Origin: Bradyrhizobium sp. B097
GTDB lineage: Bacteria; Pseudomonadota; Alphaproteobacteria; Rhizobiales; Xanthobacteraceae
DNA length: 64,000 bases
Direction of reading: 5' to 3'
Assembly (NCBI RefSeq): GCF_038957035.1
Contig: NZ_CP152412.1
Coordinates: 372,001 to 436,000 of the forward strand
In this document: positions 56,932 to 64,000 of the stretch, piece by piece
Numbering within the stretch: position 1 is the stretch's first letter
Layout: the number at the start of each line of letters is the position of its first letter
Position numbers and translations under genes: made by a program
Notes under the pieces: generated by a model
Told to the model about the DNA's origin: nothing
What the model saw: only the letters and a program-made list of their open reading frames with translations
Database searches by the model: none

Positions 56932-58545
56932 TCAGTCCTTGAGCAACCGCCGCAACAGCTTGCCGGCCGGTGAGCGCGGCAACTCGGTAACGAAGCTGAC
57001 ATCGCGCGGTACCTTGTAGGGCGCCATGTTCTGGCGCGCCCATGCCACGAGCTGAGCGGTGTCCAGTTCGGCACGCGGGACCAGGACGATGAAGGCCTTG
57101 ACCACCTCGCCCTTGGTTGCGTCGGGCGCGCCGATCACGGCTGACGCCGCCACGTCGGGGTGCTTGTTCAGAATCGATTCGACCTCTTCCGGGAAGACGC
57201 TGTAGCCGGAGACCTTGATCATCTCCTTGAAGCGCCCCATGAAGGTCAGATAGCCCTCGGCATCGAGGCGGCCCATGTCGCCGGTGTGCAGCCAGCCATT
57301 GCGCAGCGCCTCCGCGGTCGCATCGGGACGATTGCGGTAGCCCTTGAATACGCCCGGGCCGCGGATCACGATTTCGCCCGGGACGCCGGCTGGCTGGTCT
57401 GCGCCGGAGTCGGGATCGACGATCCGGATCTCGTTGCCGGGGACCGGCCTGCCATGGGTACCCCAGCGTATTGCGTTGCGCGGCATGAAGGTGTCGACCG
57501 TGTGGGTCTCGGTCAGCCCGTACGCCGCCTCGAAGCTCTCGCAGTTCGGCGCGACGGCCTGCCATTGCCTGGCAAGCGCTTCGGTCCAGTCGATACCGAA
57601 ACTGGTCACGGGATTGACGCGGAGGCTCCTCAGAGCGAAGTCGGAAATGTTCGGGAGCTGCGTGATCGCGACGTTCATCGGCGCCACGCTGTACCACCAG
57701 CTCACCTGATAGCGGTCGATCGCCTGTGCCGTCACGCGCGGATCGAACCGGTACAGCAGCACGGACGTCGCGCCGGCATAGACCGGTGCATTCACGCCCA
57801 TCACCATGCCGGCGATGTGATACAGCGGCGCGATCGAGAGCAGGACGTCATCGGTGCCGATCCCGTTGCAGTTCACGGTCGCGGCCGTCTTGAAGATGAC
57901 GTTGCGATAGGACAGCATCGCGCCCTTGGGCCGGCCCGTGCTGCCCGACGTGTAGATCATCAGCGCTGTATCGTTCATGTCGATGGCGACATCGCGGGGC
58001 GACGCGCCGCTTGCAGCGACGGAGAGGAAGTCCTCAGTTTCGCCGGCCGTACCGGCCGGCTCGGAGCCTGATGCGAGCAGCTCATCCGGAACGCCGATCG
58101 GTGGCCGCTCGGGCAGCAGGTCCGGGTAGCGGACCACGAAGACATGCTCGAGCTTCGTCTTGTCGCGGACCTGAGCTACGATCGGCAAGAGTGGTTCGGC
58201 CGCGACGATCACGCGCGCGCCGAGATCGTCGAGCTGGTAGGCGAGCTCGTGCTCCTTGTTCAGCGCCCCGCAGGGCGAGGCAATGGCGCCGATCTTCTGG
58301 ATGCCATATTGCGCCATCAGATATTGCGGGCAGTTGTTCATGAACAACGCGACCGGCTCGCCCTTGGCGACACCGAGCTGTTGCAGGCGCGCCGCGAATG
58401 CATCACTCGCGCGGTCGAGCTCGAGAAACGTGATGGCGCGGCCATACCAGATGCAGGCCGGTTTCTCCGGCCGCTCACGGGCATGCCTTCGCAGTATTTC
58501 GTGCAGCGGTCGTTCGAGGTTGTCGTTGGAAGCGCTCATGGTCAT
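56932..58545 (-). CDS. Class I acyl-CoA synthetase (AMP-forming ligase)
   Basis: A 537-residue ANL-superfamily ligase: core motif MIYTSGSTGRPKGAM, A5 AAYGLTETHTVDTF, A8 WLHTGDMGRLDAEGYLTFMGR and the C-terminal lysine region LPRSPAGKLLRRLL. Similarity of layout is to medium-chain or aromatic acid ligases (crotonobetaine/carnitine or 4-coumarate type); the substrate is not evident. ATG 58545; ATG 58539 is an alternative. It is divergent from the GNAT gene and outside the putative island. Confidence 0.9.
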   Translation of the reverse strand: MTMSASNDNLERPLHEILRRHARERPEKPACIWYGRAITFLELDRASDAFAARLQQLGVAKGEPVALFMNNCPQYLMAQYGIQKIGAIASPCGALNKEHELAYQLDDLGARVIVAAEPLLPIVAQVRDKTKLEHVFVVRYPDLLPERPPIGVPDELLASGSEPAGTAGETEDFLSVAASGASPRDVAIDMNDTALMIYTSGSTGRPKGAMLSYRNVIFKTAATVNCNGIGTDDVLLSIAPLYHIAGMVMGVNAPVYAGATSVLLYRFDPRVTAQAIDRYQVSWWYSVAPMNVAITQLPNISDFALRSLRVNPVTSFGIDWTEALARQWQAVAPNCESFEAAYGLTETHTVDTFMPRNAIRWGTHGRPVPGNEIRIVDPDSGADQPAGVPGEIVIRGPGVFKGYRNRPDATAEALRNGWLHTGDMGRLDAEGYLTFMGRFKEMIKVSGYSVFPEEVESILNKHPDVAASAVIGAPDATKGEVVKAFIVLVPRAELDTAQLVAWARQNMAPYKVPRDVSFVTELPRSPAGKLLRRLLKD

Positions 58546-58736
58546 TGTCGCCAGGCTTATGTGCTCATATCGGGACGGAAGGGTGCAAACGGGCCGTTTC
58601 AGGAGTTATATTAGGACATTGGTACACCCGGCTTGCCTGATCTGGCGCCTGCGTGCAGGACAGGCGGGAAACGCGCTGCGATCCCCGCAAGGTGGTTGTG
58701 GCGAAGTCTGGATTTCGGATTGAGTGAACGATCTGC

Positions 58737-59330
58737 ATGAGGAACACCAAGATGCGATCCTATCCGCGTCGCGTCAACTTCGAGAGCGGGGACGTCGAGT
58801 TTCGGTTGATGGGGCCTGCCGACGAGGCCGCCGTCCTGAAATTTGCCAACGCGCTTGCCGTGCACGACATGCTGTTCCTGCCGCGGAATATCCGCGAGCC
58901 GAAAGTGCTCTCGGCATGGATCAAGGAGATCGAGCGCGGTTCGATCGTCAGCCTGCTGGTGGTCAAGGACGACATCGTGGTGGGGTGCGGCACGATCGTA
59001 CGGGACCCCATGTCGTGGTCGGCCCATGTCGGTGAGATCAGGACCGTGATCGCCTCGGATGTGCGCGGCACCGGCATCGGACGGGCACTTTCCAATGAGG
59101 CGTTCGACCTCGCGCTGTCGATGGGTCTGGAACGCCTGACCGTGCAGATGACGTCCGACCAGACCCGCGCGATCGCGATTTTCGAAGCACTCGGCTTCCG
59201 CGCCGAAGCTCTGTTGCGCGACCAGGTGAAAGACCTTCAGGGCAAGACGCACGACATCGTCGTGCTTGGCGTCAACGTGGCGGATGTGCAGAAGCTCGAA
59301 CCGGGCGGCTCGTCCGGAGCGATCGACTAG
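58737..59330 (+). CDS. GNAT-family N-acetyltransferase
   Basis: A 197-residue acetyltransferase with the acetyl-CoA loop DVRGTGIGRALSNEAFDLA and the following strand-helix RLTVQMTSDQTRAIAIFEALGFRAEALL. The N-terminal part resembles the ribosomal-protein or small-molecule acetylating branch, but the substrate cannot be inferred. ATG 58737 or 58752 may be the start. It stands alone between a divergent synthetase and the DUF3100 operon. Confidence 0.85.
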   Translation: MRNTKMRSYPRRVNFESGDVEFRLMGPADEAAVLKFANALAVHDMLFLPRNIREPKVLSAWIKEIERGSIVSLLVVKDDIVVGCGTIVRDPMSWSAHVGEIRTVIASDVRGTGIGRALSNEAFDLALSMGLERLTVQMTSDQTRAIAIFEALGFRAEALLRDQVKDLQGKTHDIVVLGVNVADVQKLEPGGSSGAID

Positions 59331-59574
59331 CACGGGGACTAGCCGAGGAACGGCTTCGCCGTCCTCGCACCGTTCGTATCCATGACGGCAACGGTCGCGG
59401 TCATGCTGGCTTTCGCGGGCTGGATCTTGGTCCCGCCAGTGTTGCAAAAAATGCAACAAAGACGGGACGGTACGATCATTGATGCAAGATGCTTTCTCCC
59501 CGATGCTGCGCGGGCAAGTTGGTTCACCGTTCACCGCATTGCCTCGCAATCATTTTCTGGAGGTGTCCAGCATC

Positions 59575-60924
59575 ATGACGTCGACCTCTTCGCCTTCCGC
59601 AGACCTGGCCGCCCCGGCGGTCAATCCCGCAAGCAGCGGCAAGCTCACGCTGTTCGTTGCCGTTCTGATCATCGTCGCCGTCGCCGAGACGATCGGGATC
59701 GTCCAGTTCCAGATCGGACCGGGCAAGGTGCTGCTTCAACCGATGGTGTGGGCGCTGCTGATCGCGGCCGCATGGGGCCTCTCAGCGCGTTATCTGCCTG
59801 CCGCCGCGCGGATCGGGCCCGGCCTGCAGACCTATGCAGGACAACTGCTCAACGCAGGCCTGCTGCTCTTCGTGATCAAGATGGCTTTCACGGTCGGCGG
59901 CGCGCTGCCGGAGGTGCAGAAGGCCGGCTGGGCGTTGATCTTCCAGGAGCTCGGGCACACCTTCGGCACGCTCGTCCTCGGCCTGCCGATTGCGCTCCTG
60001 CTCGGGGTCAAGCGCGAAGCGGTCGGCGCGACCTTCTCGATCGGCCGTGAAGGCAACATGGTGATCATCGGCGAGAAATACGGCATGAACTCCGCCGAAG
60101 GGCGCGGCGTGCTGGCCGAGTACATCACCGGCACCGTGCTCGGCGCGCTGTTCATCGCGTTATTGGCCGGCTTTGTCGCCAGCCTGCACATCTTCGATCC
60201 GCGGTCGCTCGCGATGGGCGCCGGCGTCGGCTCGGGCAGCATGATGGCGGCCGCGATCGGCACCATCAACGGCCACAATCCGCCCGAGATGGCGAAGGAG
60301 CTGATTGCGATCGCCTCGGCGGCGAACCTGATGACCGCCGTACTCGGCTTCTATTTCGCCTTGTTCTTCTCGCTGCCGGTGTGCTCCTGGCTGTATGACA
60401 GGCTGGAGCCCGTGCTCGGCCGGTTCTCGAACTTCTCGTCGGGAAACCTCGGGCCCTCGATCGCCAGCGCCGGCGAGACAAAGCACGGCACATTCGGCTT
60501 CTCCGACTCGCTGCTCGCCTGGATCACCGTCGCGGGCGGCGTCCTGATCGGCAATTCGCTCACCTACAAGGTTCCGCTGCTGGAATCGGGCGCAGGTCTG
60601 CTGGTCGTGCTCGCGGTCGTGCTGCTGGTCGACGTCCTTGCCCGTCTGCTGTCGAAAGTGCCGCACATCCTCATCCTGGTCGTGGTCACCACCGTGCTCG
60701 GTATTCCCGGCCTGCTGCCGTTCTCTAACGCGATGATCGGCTCGGTCGACAAGCTGAACTTCCTGGCTTTCACGACCCCCGTGCTGACGCTCGCCGGCTT
60801 CTCGGTCGCCAAGGATCTTCCGATCTTCAGGAAGCTGAGCTGGCGTATCGTGGTGGTCTCGCTGACGGCCGCTTCGGGCACGTTCCTTGGTGCGACATTG
60901 ATCGCCGAATTCTTCCATCGCTAA
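59575..60924 (+). CDS. DUF3100-family membrane protein (probable transporter)
   Basis: A 449-residue protein with about twelve hydrophobic helices of the DUF3100 family. Recognisable parts are GREGNMVIIGEKYGMNSAEGRGVLAEYI, GVGSGSMMAAAIGTINGHNP and the C-terminal FSNAMIGSVDKLNFLAFTTPVLTLAGFSVAKDLP. ATG 59575 follows GGAGG at 59559-59563; an upstream frame to 59479 is open but less likely. It heads an apparent operon with an M20 amidohydrolase and serine dehydratase (10-30 bp gaps), so it may import an acylated or peptide-linked amino acid. This is inference; DUF3100 has no settled function. Confidence 0.85.
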   Translation: MTSTSSPSADLAAPAVNPASSGKLTLFVAVLIIVAVAETIGIVQFQIGPGKVLLQPMVWALLIAAAWGLSARYLPAAARIGPGLQTYAGQLLNAGLLLFVIKMAFTVGGALPEVQKAGWALIFQELGHTFGTLVLGLPIALLLGVKREAVGATFSIGREGNMVIIGEKYGMNSAEGRGVLAEYITGTVLGALFIALLAGFVASLHIFDPRSLAMGAGVGSGSMMAAAIGTINGHNPPEMAKELIAIASAANLMTAVLGFYFALFFSLPVCSWLYDRLEPVLGRFSNFSSGNLGPSIASAGETKHGTFGFSDSLLAWITVAGGVLIGNSLTYKVPLLESGAGLLVVLAVVLLVDVLARLLSKVPHILILVVVTTVLGIPGLLPFSNAMIGSVDKLNFLAFTTPVLTLAGFSVAKDLPIFRKLSWRIVVVSLTAASGTFLGATLIAEFFHR

Positions 60925-60946
60925 CCAACGACAGGTGGACCAACGC

Positions 60947-62116
60947 ATGCCAAAGAAGTTTGGAATCGCCGACGATATCTGTGCCCGGATGCTGGATTGG
61001 CGTCATGATATCCATGCCAACCCGGAAACCGCGTTCCAGGAGCACCGCACCGCCCAGCTCGTGGCCGATGCGCTGATGGAGATGCAGATCCCGGTCCATC
61101 GCGGCCTCGGCGGAACCGGCGTGGTCGGAACGCTGAAGAACGGCGAAGGCCCGACGATCGCGCTGCGCGCGGACATGGACGCGCTTGATCTCCAGGAACT
61201 CGGGGACCGCGTCCACAAGTCAACACGCGCCGGCAAGATGCACGGCTGTGGCCATGATGGCCACACCACAATGCTGCTCGGAGCTGCCGTGCAGCTCGCC
61301 CGTCACCGGCCGTTCCGCGGCACCGTCCATTTCGTTTTCCAGCCCGCCGAGGAGAATGAAGGCGGCGGCAAGAAGATGGTCGAGGAGGGGTTGTTCAAGA
61401 TGTTTCCGGCCGACGCGGTCTACGGGATGCACAACATCCCGAATATCCCGCGCGGAAAATTCGCGATCCGGACCGGCATTGCGACGGCCTTCCTCGATAC
61501 CTTCGAGATCGTGGTGACCGGGAGCGGTTGTCATGCCGCGACGCCGGAGAAGGGCATCGACCCGATCCTGGTATCGGCCGATCTCGTCTCCGCTCTACAA
61601 GGCATCGTGAGCCGCCGCATCGGCGCAATGGACGCCGCCGTCGTGAGCGTCACCCAGATCCATGGCGGCGACACCTGGAACGTGGTGCCCGAAACCGTTA
61701 CACTACGTGGCACCGTGAGAACGCTGGACGCCGAGATACAGGATCAGGTCGAGGCCGCCATGAAGCAGGTCTGTACCGGCGTAGCGCAAACCCATGGCGC
61801 AAAGATCGATCTGAGCTACATGCGGGGATACCCCGGGGTGATCAACACGCCCGCGGAAACCGATGCCGCCGCGTCGGCAGCCGCAAACCTCGTCGGCGTC
61901 GAACAGGTGCAAACCGACATCAAGCCGGCGATGGGATCGGAGGATTTCGCTTTCATGCTGCAAGAGCGCCCGGGCGCGTACATCTGCATCGGTGCGGGCG
62001 AGACCGCCAATGATCCGCCGTTGCACAATCCATACTACGATTTCAATGACGCCATCCTGCCGCTCGGCGCCGCCTATTGGGTCGAGCTGGTGAAGCAACA
62101 ACTGCCTGCTGCCTGA
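60947..62116 (+). CDS. M20-family amidohydrolase
   Basis: A 389-residue metal-dependent hydrolase of the M20D group (N-acyl-amino acid, hippurate or indole-acetyl-amino acid hydrolases). Metal ligands appear in MHGCGHDGHTTMLLGAA and QPAEENEGGGKKMVEEG, and the C-terminal His region in MGSEDFAFMLQERPG. ATG 60947 has AGGTGG upstream; an in-frame GTG lies at 60935. The stop overlaps the serine dehydratase start (TGATG). With that enzyme downstream, an N-acyl-serine or related conjugate is a possible substrate. Confidence 0.9.
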   Translation: MPKKFGIADDICARMLDWRHDIHANPETAFQEHRTAQLVADALMEMQIPVHRGLGGTGVVGTLKNGEGPTIALRADMDALDLQELGDRVHKSTRAGKMHGCGHDGHTTMLLGAAVQLARHRPFRGTVHFVFQPAEENEGGGKKMVEEGLFKMFPADAVYGMHNIPNIPRGKFAIRTGIATAFLDTFEIVVTGSGCHAATPEKGIDPILVSADLVSALQGIVSRRIGAMDAAVVSVTQIHGGDTWNVVPETVTLRGTVRTLDAEIQDQVEAAMKQVCTGVAQTHGAKIDLSYMRGYPGVINTPAETDAAASAAANLVGVEQVQTDIKPAMGSEDFAFMLQERPGAYICIGAGETANDPPLHNPYYDFNDAILPLGAAYWVELVKQQLPAA

Positions 62117-63513
62117 TGCTTTCGGTCTTCGACATATTCAAGATCGGTATCGGCCCCTCGAGTTCGCATACGGTGGGGCCGATGCGCGCGGCCGGGCAAT
62201 TCGTCCGTGCGCTCGAGCGCGATGGCCTGCTTTCGAGCACGGCGCAGGTCCGCGCCGACCTCTATGGCTCGCTGGGCGCGACCGGGCGCGGGCATGCGAC
62301 CGATCTCGGCGTGATCCTCGGCCTGCTCGGCGAAAAGCCCGATACGGTCGATCCGGCCCAGGTGGCGCCGCAGCTTGCGGATATCCGGCGCTCCGGCGAG
62401 TTGCGGCTGCTCAATGTTCACCCGGTCCCGTTCCGGCGCGGGCGCGATATTATCTTTCTGCCCGACAGCGCGCTGCCGGAACACCCCAACGGGATTCATC
62501 TTGTGGCGTTCGCGGCCGACGGCAGTCTGCTGGCGGAGCGCTATTACTTCTCGATCGGCGGCGGGTTCGTGATCGAACGTGGCTTGGGCGACGTGGCTGG
62601 CGGCGCAGGCGGCGAGCTTCCGGTTTGGCCGTATCCGTTCGGCACCGGCGCCGAGCTGGTCGCACGCGCGCAGTCGAGCGGGCGCTCGATCGCCGACATG
62701 GTGCTGGCCAATGAGTGCGTGCATCGCACCGACGCTGACGTCCGTGCCGGCCTCCTGAAGATCTGGGAGACGATGAAGCAATGCGTCGACCGCGGCTTCG
62801 GGATCGACAATGCGGGCGCGGCTGAACCGCTGCCTGGGCCGCTGAACATTCGCCGTCGCGCGCCGGCTCTCTATCGCGAACTGTCGGCCCGCAACAGCGA
62901 CACCGAGAGCGTCGATCCGCTGGCGGCGATGGATTGGGTCAACGCCTTCGCGATGGCGGTGAACGAGGAGAATGCAGCGCGCGGACGGATCGTGACCGCG
63001 CCGACCAACGGCGCCGCCGGCGTGATCCCGGCGGTGCTGCATTACTACGTCAAGTTCTGTCCGGGCGCGACCGACGACGGCGTCGTTACCTTCCTGCTCA
63101 CCGCGGCTGCGATCGGCATGCTCTACAAGGCGAATGCCTCGATCTCCGGCGCGGAAGTCGGCTGTCAGGGCGAGGTCGGCGTCGCCTGCTCGATGGCCGC
63201 AGGCGGCCTGACGGCCGTGCTCGGCGGTGCGCCGGCCCAGGTCGAGAACGCCGCCGAGATCGGGATGGAGCACAATCTCGGTCTCACCTGCGATCCGGTT
63301 GGGGGCCTCGTGCAAATCCCTTGCATCGAGCGCAATGCGATGGGAGCCGTCAAGGCCATCAACGCCGCCCGAATGGCGCTGCGTGGCGACGGCAAGCATT
63401 ATGTCTCGCTTGATGCCGTCATCAAGACGATGCTGCAGACCGGCGAGGACATGAAGTCCAAATACAAGGAGACGTCGCTGGGCGGGCTCGCGGTGAATGT
63501 TGTGGAGTGCTGA
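62116..63513 (+). CDS. sdaA: L-serine ammonia-lyase, one-chain iron-sulfur type
   Basis: A 465-residue L-serine dehydratase converting serine to pyruvate and ammonia. The N-terminal domain begins [25 protein letters not shown]. The catalytic domain holds the 4Fe-4S cysteines in [19 protein letters not shown] and [19 protein letters not shown], and the substrate segment [17 protein letters not shown]. Length is normal for the single-chain form. It is translationally coupled to the M20 amidohydrolase. An AraC-type regulator follows after 171 bp. Confidence 0.95.
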   Translation: MLSVFDIFKIGIGPSSSHTVGPMRAAGQFVRALERDGLLSSTAQVRADLYGSLGATGRGHATDLGVILGLLGEKPDTVDPAQVAPQLADIRRSGELRLLNVHPVPFRRGRDIIFLPDSALPEHPNGIHLVAFAADGSLLAERYYFSIGGGFVIERGLGDVAGGAGGELPVWPYPFGTGAELVARAQSSGRSIADMVLANECVHRTDADVRAGLLKIWETMKQCVDRGFGIDNAGAAEPLPGPLNIRRRAPALYRELSARNSDTESVDPLAAMDWVNAFAMAVNEENAARGRIVTAPTNGAAGVIPAVLHYYVKFCPGATDDGVVTFLLTAAAIGMLYKANASISGAEVGCQGEVGVACSMAAGGLTAVLGGAPAQVENAAEIGMEHNLGLTCDPVGGLVQIPCIERNAMGAVKAINAARMALRGDGKHYVSLDAVIKTMLQTGEDMKSKYKETSLGGLAVNVVEC

Positions 63514-63684
63514 CCAGAACACGGCGGCGCCGACGAAATACCTCGCGACCGAATTCGGCGTCGCCGGATGCGGTCCGCGTGCGCGCTGCCCGTTGCTGGG
63601 GATAGGGGTAGCCGGCCAGCTGCCGCCAGCATTGCGAATGATTTCGATTTAAGCAAGACTCCAAGCCTAGGGAGGAATACGACC

Positions 63685-64000
63685 ATGAGCGCTGGAAGGC
63701 GTCTGCGAGACGCCGTGCCGGAATGTCAATTGCCGCCGGATTTCGACCAGCATGTGTATTCGGCGCAGCTGATTGCTGCCATCATCGCCGAGCTCGGCAG
63801 GCAACAGGTTCGATCGTCCGTGGCGCTGGCGGGCACCGGCTTGACCGAGGATCAGCTCGAAGCTCACACGACGCGTATCTCGTACCGGCAGATCGACATC
63901 GTGGTTCGCAACGCATTGCGGCTGTCGAACGAACCGACCGTTGCACTCCATGCCGGACAGCGCATGCGGGTGACGGCGCACGGAATGTACGGATATGCAT
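63685..64000 (+). CDS. AraC-family regulator, N-terminal part
   Basis: The first 105 codons of a gene that runs off the right edge. ATG 63685 is preceded by GGGAGGAA. The visible part matches the arabinose-binding-like N-terminal domain of the OruR/ArgR type AraC regulators (IIAELGRQQVRSSVALAGTGLTEDQL, then ISYRQIDIVVRNALRLS). The DNA-binding half is outside the window. Position and strand suggest that it regulates the DUF3100-M20-sdaA operon. Confidence 0.82.
   Translation, partial: MSAGRRLRDAVPECQLPPDFDQHVYSAQLIAAIIAELGRQQVRSSVALAGTGLTEDQLEAHTTRISYRQIDIVVRNALRLSNEPTVALHAGQRMRVTAHGMYGYA

Overview
The window looks like a chromosome segment of a Bradyrhizobium-type alphaproteobacterium (Nitrobacteraceae). 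The basis is high GC with strong third-position bias, palindromic extragenic repeats of the kind common in that group (perfect 48-bp copies at 3557-3604 and 5258-5305; BIME-like hairpins at 10372-10490 and near 14825 and 16283), and the gene repertoire. The genus is an inference. No replication or phage module is visible.

Left flank (1-16.7 kb): the 5' end of a CoxS-type [2Fe-2S] subunit, then a lanthanide-type PQQ alcohol dehydrogenase and a fused XoxJ-like binding protein/cytochrome c. Next come two NarL-type response regulators bracketed by a perfect 48-bp inverted repeat, a convergent FIST sensor/hybrid histidine kinase pair, a chemotaxis receptor, an MFS carrier, otsB and otsA. An IS110-family (IS1111-like) element has split a palindromic repeat. 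A tRNA-Ser(GGA) gene ends at 16815.

Catabolic cluster (17-30.2 kb): an Lrp/AsnC regulator faces a run of one-strand genes: VOC protein, flavin reductase, livH-livM-livG-livF-like ABC transporter, two enoyl-CoA hydratases, creatininase-family hydrolase, luciferase-like monooxygenase, acyl-CoA synthetase and a Tat-type substrate-binding protein. An AraC regulator closes it. It reads as uptake, CoA activation and flavin-dependent oxidation of an unidentified acid.

Stress cluster (30.6-56.3 kb): hdeD, grpE, two hsp20, dnaK, a cbpA/cbpM pair, clpB, Fe-type superoxide dismutase, DyP peroxidase, cyanide-insensitive-type bd oxidase (cioAB plus a DUF2474 peptide), a YdeP-type molybdoenzyme, bestrophin, tandem DUF2171 proteins and several small unknown proteins. 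In its middle sit an NtrC-type sigma-54 activator and its sensor kinase. Six promoters in this cluster share one architecture that I read directly: two GACA-N3-TGTC palindromes 21-23 bp apart, then about 60 bp downstream a -24/-12 sigma-54 promoter. I infer that this two-component system controls the cluster through these sites. This is the most interesting content of the window.

The last 16 bp of the tRNA-Ser end (16802-16817) recur at 56451-56466, directly after the stress cluster. This suggests that the catabolic and stress clusters arrived together as a roughly 40-kb island, although no integrase is visible.

Right flank (56.9-64 kb): a class I acyl-CoA synthetase, a GNAT acetyltransferase, a DUF3100 membrane protein, an M20 amidohydrolase, L-serine dehydratase, and the start of an AraC-family regulator that runs off the window.
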